DNA of 64,000 nt, from positions 124,001 through 188,000 of the forward strand of contig NZ_CP015519.1 of the NCBI RefSeq assembly GCF_001887775.1, in the 5' to 3' direction. Under the pieces are notes generated by a model that was not told the DNA's origin, did no database searches, and was given only the letters and a program-made list of their open reading frames with translations. A program made the position numbers and the translations under genes. Below are positions 35,749 to 43,653 of this stretch, one piece after another (position 1 is the stretch's first letter; the number at the start of each line of letters is the position of its first letter). This stretch comes from Syntrophotalea acetylenivorans. GTDB lineage: Bacteria; Desulfobacterota; Desulfuromonadia; Desulfuromonadales; Syntrophotaleaceae.

Positions 35749-36870
35749 TTAGGAGGTGGCTTCTTGGTTGGTTTTGGGACGCAACATGGGCAGTGAAACT
35801 GAAAACTGTGTTCCTTCCCCGGGTTGGCTTTCTACTTTGAGAAATCCGCCATGATCGCTGACGATCTTCTGGCAAATGGCCAGGCCAAGGCCTGTGCCGC
35901 GGTCCTTTGTGGTGTAAAAGGGGGTGAACATATGTTCCATCTGCTCGGGTGTAATGCCCGAACCGTTATCCTTGACCTCAATAACTACCAGAGGTACCGG
36001 TTTTTCCCCTGGCTTATTGTAACGAAACTGGGAAGCGATGCGACTGCAAATAATCACTTGGCCTCCGTGGTCGACGGCTTCGGCGGCATTTTTGATCAGA
36101 TTGAGAAATAGTCTGACAAGCAATTTTTCGTCCGCTCGAATGGCTGGAATACTCGGATCGAGCTTTAATTGGAAATCCACCTGCTTCGGACGCTGACTCT
36201 CTTTTTGTAACAAGACGATATCGGAAAGCAACCGGCCAAGATTCACCGCGCCTAAACGGGGTGAAGGGGGTCGCTCCAAGTCGAGGAGTTCTTCGATGAT
36301 ATCGTTGACCCGGTCTACTTCGCGGGTCATTACTGAGGTATACTCTTTCAGAGTGCTTTCGGGAGGCAGCTCCATATTCAGAAGTTGTGCCGCGCCCTTG
36401 ATTCCCCCTAAAGGGTTTTTTATCTCGTGGGCCAGACCTGCCGCCAGGGTGCCAAGCATCGAGAGCGTTTCCGAGCGACGAATGGCTTCCTGCAGTTCCC
36501 TCACCTGCGTGAGATCCCTCAGCATCAGAATAACACCGTCGGGGTCACCGTGCTGGTCGAAATTAGGTGATAAGGACACCCGCACCGGCAGGGGGGCACC
36601 AGTGGAACGCACCAACATCAGATCCTCATGGTTGAACAGGGAGCGACTTTTCTTTAAAGCTGTTTCGACTAATTCAAGTAGCTTGGTCTGATTTTTAAAC
36701 AGGGTCTGGTAACATTTACCAAGAGCTTGTTTTTCTGAAAGACCGGTGCAGATTTGGGCGGCAGGGTTGTACAAGACTATTTTTCCCTGCCGGTCAATAG
36801 CGATAACCGCTTCTTCCATATTCTCCAATACCCGTAGGTAGAGGGTGGCGTCTTTTGGAATAGCGGGCAT
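35749..36870 (-). CDS. PAS-histidine kinase (NtrB-like)
   Basis: A soluble sensor kinase of 373 residues with no membrane segment: PAS domain (about 10-120), HisKA with phospho-His in LAHEIKNPLGGI and HATPase_c with N box FLNLIKNAAEAV, DNGSGI and GTGLGLAICQ. This is the NtrB layout. It lies between dusB (4-bp gap) and the ntrC-like gene, so the three are one operon and the kinase very probably phosphorylates the adjacent regulator. A cytoplasmic signal such as nitrogen status is expected. Confidence 0.92.
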   Translation of the reverse strand: MPAIPKDATLYLRVLENMEEAVIAIDRQGKIVLYNPAAQICTGLSEKQALGKCYQTLFKNQTKLLELVETALKKSRSLFNHEDLMLVRSTGAPLPVRVSLSPNFDQHGDPDGVILMLRDLTQVRELQEAIRRSETLSMLGTLAAGLAHEIKNPLGGIKGAAQLLNMELPPESTLKEYTSVMTREVDRVNDIIEELLDLERPPSPRLGAVNLGRLLSDIVLLQKESQRPKQVDFQLKLDPSIPAIRADEKLLVRLFLNLIKNAAEAVDHGGQVIICSRIASQFRYNKPGEKPVPLVVIEVKDNGSGITPEQMEHMFTPFYTTKDRGTGLGLAICQKIVSDHGGFLKVESQPGEGTQFSVSLPMLRPKTNQEATS

Positions 36871-36874
36871 TGTT

Positions 36875-37849
36875 TTAAGTCTCCACAGAATCTATAGCAG
36901 CAAGGAAAAAATCTTCTGTCGCTTGCTGGAGCTCGGCAAAAGAGCGGGTTGCATTAATCAGGGTGCGGAAAGCGGCGGCTTTGGGCAATCCCCGTGAATA
37001 CCAGCAAAGGTGCTTACGCATGTCGAAGAGAGCTTTTTGCTCCCCGAAATGACGGACGAACAATTCGAAATGGCAACGGACCGCTTCGAGTCGCTGTAGC
37101 GGGTCGGGAGCAGGGCAGGGCCGACCTTCCCGTCTTGCCAGGATAGAACTAATCAACCAGGGGTTGCCGTAGCAACCGCGGCCGAGCATTATGCCATCGC
37201 AACCGGTTTCGGCAAGCATGGCCTCCGCATCCTCGGCGCGGACAATATCGCCACTTCCGATCACCGGCACTGTCACTGCGTTTTTTAGCTTTTTGATATG
37301 GCTCCAGTCAGCTCGGCCGGAAAAGGCCTGGCTGCGGGTGCGTGGATGCAGGGTCAGAGCATCAGCGCCCTCTGCCTCGGCGATGCGGCCGATCTCCAGA
37401 TAGTTAATCGATGAACTGTCCCAGCCTGATCTCAGTTTTACAGTGAGCGGGCGGCTGGTGGCACGCCGCACAGCGGCAACAACCTGCGCTACCTTGGCAG
37501 GATCTTGCAACAGGGCACTGCCGGCTCCGGAGCGAACCACCTTTTTTACCGGGCAACCGAGGTTTAAATCGATCAATTCGCCGCGATCTTCAACCTGGGC
37601 CGCGGCCCTGGCTAATACCTGGGGATCGTCGCCAAACAGTTGAACGCCCAGGGGATGGTCTTCCGCCGTGCTGAGCAGCAGTGCTTCAGTATTGCGACCT
37701 GCACGAACCAAGCCATTGGCACTGATCATTTCAGTGAAAGTTAAATCAATGCCATAACGCCGCATTATTAAGCGATAAGGCAGGTCGGTGATACCGGCCA
37801 GCGGAGCCAGTAGAATGTTATTTTTTAAAGGAAGGCAACCTATTTGCAT
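36875..37849 (-). CDS. dusB: tRNA-dihydrouridine synthase (DusB/NifR3 type)
   Basis: An FMN enzyme that reduces uridines in the tRNA D-loop. The 324-residue sequence has LAPLAGITDLPYR, the catalytic Cys in NLGCPVKKVVRSGAGSAL, KLRSGWD, and the flavin phosphate region GSGDIVRAEDAEAML with GIMLGRGCYGNPW. Its placement before ntrB-ntrC is the arrangement once named nifR3-ntrB-ntrC in Rhodobacter, so it is likely the first gene of the nitrogen regulatory operon. Confidence 0.95.
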   Translation of the reverse strand: MQIGCLPLKNNILLAPLAGITDLPYRLIMRRYGIDLTFTEMISANGLVRAGRNTEALLLSTAEDHPLGVQLFGDDPQVLARAAAQVEDRGELIDLNLGCPVKKVVRSGAGSALLQDPAKVAQVVAAVRRATSRPLTVKLRSGWDSSSINYLEIGRIAEAEGADALTLHPRTRSQAFSGRADWSHIKKLKNAVTVPVIGSGDIVRAEDAEAMLAETGCDGIMLGRGCYGNPWLISSILARREGRPCPAPDPLQRLEAVRCHFELFVRHFGEQKALFDMRKHLCWYSRGLPKAAAFRTLINATRSFAELQQATEDFFLAAIDSVET

Positions 37850-37963
37850 AAAAATCAGTCAGTTTCTGCATAGAAAATATGCAATTTAGCACGGCTGGTG
37901 GCCGTAGGGTAATGAAAAAAAGGCAACGGAAAATTACTGTTGCGGCCAATAATTGTCAGGAAG

Positions 37964-37992
37964 TTGTAAAACTGTAGTGTTTTCAGTATATT
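37964..37992 (+). promoter_or_regulatory. Candidate sigma-70 promoter of the citrate synthase gene
   Basis: TTGTAA (37964-37969), a 17-bp spacer and TATATT (37987-37992) in the 266-bp gap between divergent dusB and citrate synthase. It would give a leader of about 115 nt. Confidence 0.45.
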
Positions 37993-38115
37993 GTTATCAT
38001 GAACTAAATAAATTCCAGGCTCGTTGCGCCGCCAGTGAGCACCATCACATGCGGCTCGGGAAATCAAATAGTTTCTGGTTTCCAGACGGTCGATTTCAGA
38101 TGAAGGAGAACAACG

Positions 38116-39420
38116 ATGGCAGGTCTGAAAGATATTCTCCATAAAAAAATACTTGAACAACGACCGCGGGTCAAACGGTTGCTTCAAGAACATGGCGACG
38201 TGTTGTTTGATCAAGTCACCATCGGCCAGGTTATTGGAGGTGCTCGAGGGATCAAATGTCTGGTAACCGATATCTCCCATCTTGATCCCGAAGAAGGGGT
38301 ACGTTTTCGTGGACGTACCATCCCGGAAACTTTTGCTGCATTGCCCAAGGCTCCCGGTTCTTGTTATCCCTATGTTGAGGGGTTCTGGTATTACCTTTTG
38401 ACGGGAGAGGTGCCAACGGAACGACAGGCTCTTGACGTCGTTGCCGACTTTCAACGGCGGCAACAGATACCAGAGTACGTTTTTGATGCCTTGCGGGCTA
38501 TGCCTCGCGACCTTCATCCCATGGCCATGCTTTCGGCCGCCGTTGTTGCCATGCAGGGAGAGTCCGTTTTTGCCCGCCGTTACAATGAGGGTATGAACAA
38601 GATGGATTATTGGGAACCCATGTACGAGGATGCCTGTGATCTCTTGGCCAGGCTACCGGGGATTGCCGCTTTTATCTATCGACTCAAATACCGCGATGAT
38701 TCGCCGATTAGTGCCGACCCAGATCTTGATATGGGAGGGAATTTTGCTCATATGATGGGCATCGAAGCTCCCTACGATGATGTGGCTAGAATGTACTTCA
38801 TTCTCCATTCTGATCACGAATCGGGTAATGTTTCGGCTCATACTACTCGTTTGGTGGCTTCGGCCCTGGCCGATGCCTATTACAGCTTTTCCGCTGGCGT
38901 CAACGGCCTGTCCGGCCCCCTGCATGGCTTAGCCAACCAGGAGGTTCTCCGCTGGATTCAAGGGGTTATGAAAAAGCTTGGCGGCAAGTTGCCCAGCGAA
39001 GCTGAACTGACCGACTTCCTTTGGGATACCCTCAATAGTGGCCAGGTCATTCCTGGCTACGGCCACGCCGTATTGCGTAAGACCGATCCGCGTTTTTCTG
39101 CCCAGATGACTTTTTGTGAAAAGCATTTGGCTGATGATCCCATGTTTCAATTGGTGCAAATGATCTATCGAGTGGCCCCCAAAATTCTTATGGAGCACGG
39201 TAAGGCCCGCAATCCATGGCCCAATGTCGATGCTCAATCCGGGGTTATTCAGTGGCACTTCGGAGTCACCGAATACGATTTCTACACAGTGCTGTTTGCT
39301 GTGGGGCGGGCTATCGGAGTCTTGGCTAATATCACCTGGGATCGGGCCTTGGGCTATCCCTTAGAGCGGCCCAAGTCGGTTACCCTTGATATGCTGGAGG
39401 AAGCAACAAAAGGACGTTGA
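38116..39420 (+). CDS. gltA: Citrate synthase, eukaryote-like type
   Basis: Condenses oxaloacetate and acetyl-CoA at the entry of the TCA cycle. The 434 residues resemble mitochondrial rather than usual bacterial citrate synthase: an N-terminal lead-in (FRGRTIPETFAALPKA), active-site His regions LHSDHESGNVSAHTTRL and SGQVIPGYGHAVLRKTDPR, and NGLSGPLHGLANQEV. Geobacteraceae are known to use this eukaryote-like enzyme for acetate oxidation. ATG preceded by AAGGAG. A terminator lies 38 bp after the stop. Confidence 0.93.
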   Translation: MAGLKDILHKKILEQRPRVKRLLQEHGDVLFDQVTIGQVIGGARGIKCLVTDISHLDPEEGVRFRGRTIPETFAALPKAPGSCYPYVEGFWYYLLTGEVPTERQALDVVADFQRRQQIPEYVFDALRAMPRDLHPMAMLSAAVVAMQGESVFARRYNEGMNKMDYWEPMYEDACDLLARLPGIAAFIYRLKYRDDSPISADPDLDMGGNFAHMMGIEAPYDDVARMYFILHSDHESGNVSAHTTRLVASALADAYYSFSAGVNGLSGPLHGLANQEVLRWIQGVMKKLGGKLPSEAELTDFLWDTLNSGQVIPGYGHAVLRKTDPRFSAQMTFCEKHLADDPMFQLVQMIYRVAPKILMEHGKARNPWPNVDAQSGVIQWHFGVTEYDFYTVLFAVGRAIGVLANITWDRALGYPLERPKSVTLDMLEEATKGR

Positions 39421-39457
39421 TGGTGATTTGCTCGTCTCACTAAATATGCTTTGCCCG

Positions 39458-39487
39458 GGCTCCTTGTTTCAAGGGGCCTTTTTTTTT
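39458..39487 (+). terminator. Intrinsic terminator after citrate synthase
   Basis: GGCTCCTTG-TTT-CAAGGGGCC with a run of nine T. Confidence 0.9.
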
Positions 39488-39636
39488 GCGGTTATGATAA
39501 TTGGAGTACGGCAGACCAAATGAAAGAAGCAAGAGAGGTAGAATTATCGTAGCGGCATTGAATATGCAGAGTTGATTGATCAACATTCGAATATTTGCTG
39601 TCAACCCTGAGGGAAAGTTTCTGGAGGATTGGTTCC

Positions 39637-40209
39637 GTGAAGAAAGCATTGGTTGTCGATGATAAGAAAGAGAACCGCCGGCAGGTGGCAGAAGCGCTGG
39701 TTCGTTACGGGTTTACGGATATTATTGAAGCGGAAAACGGACAGCAGGCCGTTGAGTTGGCCGTGTCCCATAAGCCAATATTGATCGTGATGGATGTCGG
39801 CATGCCGGTTATGGACGGGATCACCGCTGCTGAAAAAATAAGCAAAAAGGCGCCGGCGCCTATTGTTCTGCTGACGGGAAAAACAGATGCTCAGACAGTT
39901 GAGCGAGCCCGCCTGGCCGGTGTAATGAACTATGTAGTTAAGCCCTTTCGCGAAGAACAGTTTTATCCGGCGGTCGACTTGGCCATTCATCATTTTGTTT
40001 GTGAATCGAGTTTGCGCGATGAAGTTGACAAGCTTAAAGAAACTCTGGAAACCCGCAAAGTCATTGAAAAGGCCAAGGGCCTGCTGATGAAAAACGGGCT
40101 GTCTGAGGACGAGGCGTACCGTCGCATTCAGAAGATGGCCATGAACAATCGCAAGAGTCTTCGAGAAGTGGCCGAAGCTATTCTACTCACCGATGGCATG
40201 GTTGGTTGA
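39637..40209 (+). CDS. ANTAR-domain response regulator (GnfR-like)
   Basis: A 190-residue regulator with a receiver domain (1-120; VVDDKKEN, phospho-Asp in LIVMDVGMPVMDG, Lys in VVKPF) and a C-terminal ANTAR RNA-binding domain (about 133-180; VIEKAKGLLMKNGLSEDEAY, RKSLREVAEAI). ANTAR proteins bind paired hexaloop hairpins and block terminators. In Geobacter an ANTAR regulator (GnfR) does this for nitrogen-fixation genes. Here it overlaps draT, and the nifH leader in this window has suitable terminators, so nif control is the best reading. The GTG start follows GGAGGA. Its kinase is not in the window. Confidence 0.88.
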   Translation: MKKALVVDDKKENRRQVAEALVRYGFTDIIEAENGQQAVELAVSHKPILIVMDVGMPVMDGITAAEKISKKAPAPIVLLTGKTDAQTVERARLAGVMNYVVKPFREEQFYPAVDLAIHHFVCESSLRDEVDKLKETLETRKVIEKAKGLLMKNGLSEDEAYRRIQKMAMNNRKSLREVAEAILLTDGMVG

Positions 40210-41003
40210 TGTCTACTGCAGCTCTTAATCTGTGCAACCTGCCTCCCTGGGCCATTGCTTCGCGTCATTTCAACCGCCAGCCGAAGTCTTTGGAAATTCA
40301 GGGCGTCCGCCAGGCCAATCGGCTATTATTTGAACGACTTGAAGAGGAGCCTTGCTCTGTAAAACGGGCAACCATCTTTAACGATTTCATGGATGTGACG
40401 TTCCAACTCCATCAATGGCAGCAGCAAAAATCGGCCGGTGGTCGCAAGAGCCTCAAAAACAGCTACCTGCGCTTTCTGAGGGGCTGGATGTTCGACTCCA
40501 ACGGTCGCGAGGGGGCGGTCCTTAAGGGTTGGGTGGAAAGTCGTTTCGGTTTGCATCCGACCTATCACGAGGTACCCATAGAGGACCCCCACTCGGAAGG
40601 TTATTTTCATTTTCTGGTGCAGCGCATGCGCGGCGCGGCCCGCACCAGCGCTATTCATCAGCAGCTCGATGTGCTCTACGAGTTCACCCAATATGAATTG
40701 CAGCGCAGATTTCCTGATAAAGACCATTTCACTCTCTATAGAGGGGTGTACGGATTCGAGGAACACGTCATCCTTGAGAAATTCGATAAGCATAATTGCC
40801 TGATGCGGCTCAATAATCTTAATTCCTTTACCGGCGATTTCGAGCGGGCCTGGGAATTCGGTAGTCGAGTTCTGAAAACCGAAATTCCTTTGGCCAAGAT
40901 TGTTTTTTTCAATGGCCTGCTTCCCACTGCCCGGTTGCAGGGAGAGGAGGAATACCTGGTGATCGGCGGTGAATACGAAGTCGAGGTAATGATCGGTGGC
41001 TGA
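40209..41003 (+). CDS. draT: NAD+-dinitrogenase-reductase ADP-ribosyltransferase
   Basis: Switches off nitrogenase by transferring ADP-ribose from NAD+ to one Arg of NifH when ammonium appears or energy falls. The 264 residues match DraT: LPPWAIASRHFNRQP at the start, FNDFMDVTFQLHQW, NSYLRFLRGWMFDSNGREGA and the catalytic-region FTLYRGVYGFEEH. Its ATG overlaps the stop of the ANTAR regulator gene, and it overlaps draG by 8 bp. The target Arg is present in the NifH encoded 20 kb away. Confidence 0.93.
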   Translation: MSTAALNLCNLPPWAIASRHFNRQPKSLEIQGVRQANRLLFERLEEEPCSVKRATIFNDFMDVTFQLHQWQQQKSAGGRKSLKNSYLRFLRGWMFDSNGREGAVLKGWVESRFGLHPTYHEVPIEDPHSEGYFHFLVQRMRGAARTSAIHQQLDVLYEFTQYELQRRFPDKDHFTLYRGVYGFEEHVILEKFDKHNCLMRLNNLNSFTGDFERAWEFGSRVLKTEIPLAKIVFFNGLLPTARLQGEEEYLVIGGEYEVEVMIGG

Positions 41004-41913
41004 TCCGGGATACCCGGCAAAGAACCGGGACGAGATCGTGGCGAGGGCGCAAGCTGCTTTTCTGGGTTTGGCCCTGGGTGATGCACTGGGCGCCACCACG
41101 GAGTTTCTTCTGCCTGGTGAGATTCGCTTTCGGCACAAGGTGCATAACAAGATTATTGGCGGCGGCTGGTTGAATCTCAAGGCCGGTCAGGTAACTGATG
41201 ATACGGAGATGAGCTTGTGCATTGCTCGGGCTATCGACGAAACCGGCGGTTGGGATAGAGTTCGTATCATGGAGCTTTTCGCCGAATGGCTGAAAGGCCG
41301 CCCTGTAGACGTTGGCGCCACCTGCCGCCGCAGTATCAGTCGTTACATCATCAAAGGTGAGATCGGGAAGGAGTACAGCGATCAGGACGCTGGCAATGGT
41401 GCCGCCATGCGCATGGCACCCGTGGCCTTGTTTTCCCTGGGGGACGAGGACCTGCTCAGGGAGCAGGCTGTCGATCAAGCAAGGCTGACCCACCACAACA
41501 AACTTTCCGATGCTGCTTGCATCACCATTGGTCGTCTGGTTCAGCAGGCCATCCTCGGTGCGGATCGTCCCGCATTGCATAGCATTGTGCGGCAACTTTA
41601 CAGTGAGTGCCCAAAATTCCAATGCAAACGCTACCGGGGTGGTGCCTCGGCCTATGTGGTCGAAACCCTGCAGACCGTCTTTCATTATTTCTTCGGTACT
41701 GCCCATTTTGAAGAATGCCTGGTCGGGGTGGTCAATCAGGGAGGGGATGCCGACACCACCGGAGCCATTGCCGGTATGATTGCGGGGGCGTTCTACGGTA
41801 TGGATTCCTTACCGAAAAAGTGGCTTAAAAAACTTGATCCGATGGTTCGCAAAGAGATCGAAGTACTGGCCGAGCGTTTGGTGGAATTTTCTCCACTGGG
41901 GAAGCAGTTTTAA
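40996..41913 (+). CDS. draG: ADP-ribosyl-[dinitrogen reductase] hydrolase
   Basis: Removes ADP-ribose from NifH and restores activity. The 305-residue protein is an ADP-ribosylglycohydrolase with a two-Mn site: GLALGDALGATTEF and VTDDTEMSL near the N-terminus, NGAAMRMAPVAL in the middle, and NQGGDADTTGAIAGMIAGA near the C-terminus. The GTG start lies inside draT, so the pair should be made together; a terminator follows. Confidence 0.94.
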   Translation: MADPGYPAKNRDEIVARAQAAFLGLALGDALGATTEFLLPGEIRFRHKVHNKIIGGGWLNLKAGQVTDDTEMSLCIARAIDETGGWDRVRIMELFAEWLKGRPVDVGATCRRSISRYIIKGEIGKEYSDQDAGNGAAMRMAPVALFSLGDEDLLREQAVDQARLTHHNKLSDAACITIGRLVQQAILGADRPALHSIVRQLYSECPKFQCKRYRGGASAYVVETLQTVFHYFFGTAHFEECLVGVVNQGGDADTTGAIAGMIAGAFYGMDSLPKKWLKKLDPMVRKEIEVLAERLVEFSPLGKQF

Positions 41914-41993
41914 CCTGGTACCGGACGTTTTTCTCAACACTGCCAGCGGTACCATCACCAAGCTTTTCCCTGACATAAGCATTCTTATTTAAG

Positions 41994-42018
41994 GCCACCG
42001 AAATTCGGTGGCTTTTTT
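41994..42018 (+). terminator. Intrinsic terminator after draG
   Basis: GCCACCGA-AAT-TCGGTGGC followed by six T. The remainder of the 293-bp gap (42019-42206) shows no gene; a GAGAAAGGAG-type RBS (42190-42200) precedes the next start. Confidence 0.9.
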
Positions 42019-42206
42019 ACTAAAAACCACAGCTAGATGAAGTGGCAGTGCCCAGGAAACGAAGGACAGGTCCGGCAAAGGGCTTATATGTTTTAATGGC
42101 CAGTTTGATTTTCGAGATCATAGGGTAAAGTTAAACGAGGTTATTGGCTGCTGGAGTTAAGTGGTGAACGCCGGGAATAGATCCTTTATCGAGAAAGGAG
42201 AAAATT

Positions 42207-42869
42207 ATGAGTGTAACGAAACTGGCAATTGCTTTTATGTTCTGCGCTTTGGTTATGGGTTGCGCGGCCAGCGGGATGAAGGACGTTACAAAGACCGGGT
42301 TCCTTGAAGACTACAGTATGCTTAAACCGGGTGGTGAGGATTTCGCGGCTCTGGTTTACATCAATTCAGAGATCGATTTTAAACCGTACGACAAAATTAT
42401 GTTCGAACGCATCCAGATATCTTTAAGTGATGAGGCTGAATACAAGGGGTTTGATCCGGCCTTGCTCAATGAGCTCACAGAATATTATCAAAACGCGTTG
42501 TTTGAGGCGGTCAAAGGTGGTTATGAAATCGTTGATTAACCGGGGCCAGGAGTTTTAAGAGTAAGAACGGCGATTACCGATGTTAAACCAAGCAAACCTA
42601 TTTCGAACACGATGTCATCCATTATTCCGGTGGGTATGGTTGTCGCCGGTGCAACGAAGGCAGCCAGCGGAGATAATTTAGGGACCGGCGAGGCGGCTAC
42701 TGAAATCGAAATTCTCGACTCTCTAACGGGAGAACGACTCGCTGCAGCAGTTGATCGCCGACAGGGCGGCAAAAGTGCTTTCAGGGGTAAATGGGTGGAC
42801 ACCAAGCAGGCTTTTGATTATTGGGCGAAACGTTTCCGTCAGCGGTTGGATGCAGTACGAGGACTATAA
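42207..42869 (+). pseudogene. DUF3313-type lipoprotein, interrupted by an in-frame TAA
   Basis: Read straight through, this frame encodes a 220-residue lipoprotein: signal peptide with lipobox ALVMGC, then the DUF3313 pattern (GFLEDYSMLKPG, later YEIVD, then PGPGVLRVRTAITDVKPS, VGEA-like GTGEAATEIEILDS and FDYWAKRFRQRLD). A single TAA at 42537-42539 interrupts it between YEIVD and PGPGVL, in the same frame on both sides. One base change (for example from AAA or GAA) explains it. The product may be a truncated 110-residue lipoprotein. Function of the family is unknown. Confidence 0.82.
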
Positions 42870-42949
42870 AAACCAGTATTTTAATTCCGTTTGATGTTTT
42901 TGAACGGCGAATCATCGAGTAGTCTTATCCGAACTTAGCGCCGCTGAGT

Positions 42950-42981
42950 AGAGCCTATTGATCCAAGGATCAATAGGCTCT
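42950..42981. terminator. Perfect 14-bp stem-loop between convergent genes
   Basis: AGAGCCTATTGATC-CAAG-GATCAATAGGCTCT. There is no T-run on either side, but its position between the convergent DUF3313 and pqiC-like genes fits a bidirectional stop. Confidence 0.6.
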
Positions 42982-43053
42982 GTTTGATGGGAAGAAGGAA
43001 GTGTTTGTTTTAACTTATTTATGGGAGCAAATACCAATAGCAAAAAGTAGGAA

Positions 43054-43653
43054 CTACTTATTTTCAAGTTTTCTTAGTTCGACACTGATCTCCCGGCAGA
43101 GCAAGGCAACCGCTTGACTCTCTGCCTGAACCAGAGAATCGACACTTTGGTCGGTCACCTGTTGTGCATATTCACTGATGATTCTCACCAACATCTGTTG
43201 ACCAGAACCATCGACGATTGTCCAGCCGGCTCGCAATGACACCACGCCTCCAGGTTTTCCCGTCAAATCCAGGACCTCGATAATAATTCGATAATCAGGA
43301 TGGTCGTATGATTCCCATGGGTACCTGACGACCTGATCTGTGTCGAGCAGCTTGCCAAGGTTTTCCATAATCACCATTGTCAGATTATTTTCCAGAAGAC
43401 CGGCCCATCGGTGAAGCTCAGACAATTGGTATTGATTGCCATCACCACGAATGACGATTTCCTGGCGTTTGAGCATTTCAGGAATCGTGACGGGGCCGAC
43501 GCCTAGGATGAGCTCAGACAAAGGCTCTGTGCTCGAAACTGTGGATGTTGGCGTCAATTGATAATAACGCATTGCCGGTTGAGTCCCGCTACAACCGGTA
43601 AAGAGCAGCAATGAAATGATAATCACCAAAACAGTGGCACTCTGGTATCTCAT
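43054..43653 (-). CDS. pqiC: PqiC-like auxiliary lipoprotein (ABC_trans_aux)
   Basis: A 199-residue outer-membrane lipoprotein (lipobox LLLFTGC) of the PqiC/DUF330 family, with the typical RYYQLTP opening, PVTIPEMLKRQEIVIR and the ELHRWAGLLENNL segment. In E. coli PqiC supports the PqiB MCE tunnel that carries lipids across the periplasm. It overlaps the end of pqiB by 4 bp (stop of pqiB at 43650). Confidence 0.86.
   Translation of the reverse strand: MRYQSATVLVIIISLLLFTGCSGTQPAMRYYQLTPTSTVSSTEPLSELILGVGPVTIPEMLKRQEIVIRGDGNQYQLSELHRWAGLLENNLTMVIMENLGKLLDTDQVVRYPWESYDHPDYRIIIEVLDLTGKPGGVVSLRAGWTIVDGSGQQMLVRIISEYAQQVTDQSVDSLVQAESQAVALLCREISVELRKLENK

Noticed and set aside
42612-42869. A separate 85-residue protein after the lipoprotein gene
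   Set aside because: It is the same-frame continuation of the DUF3313 gene past the TAA, with no RBS of its own; listed as part of the broken gene.
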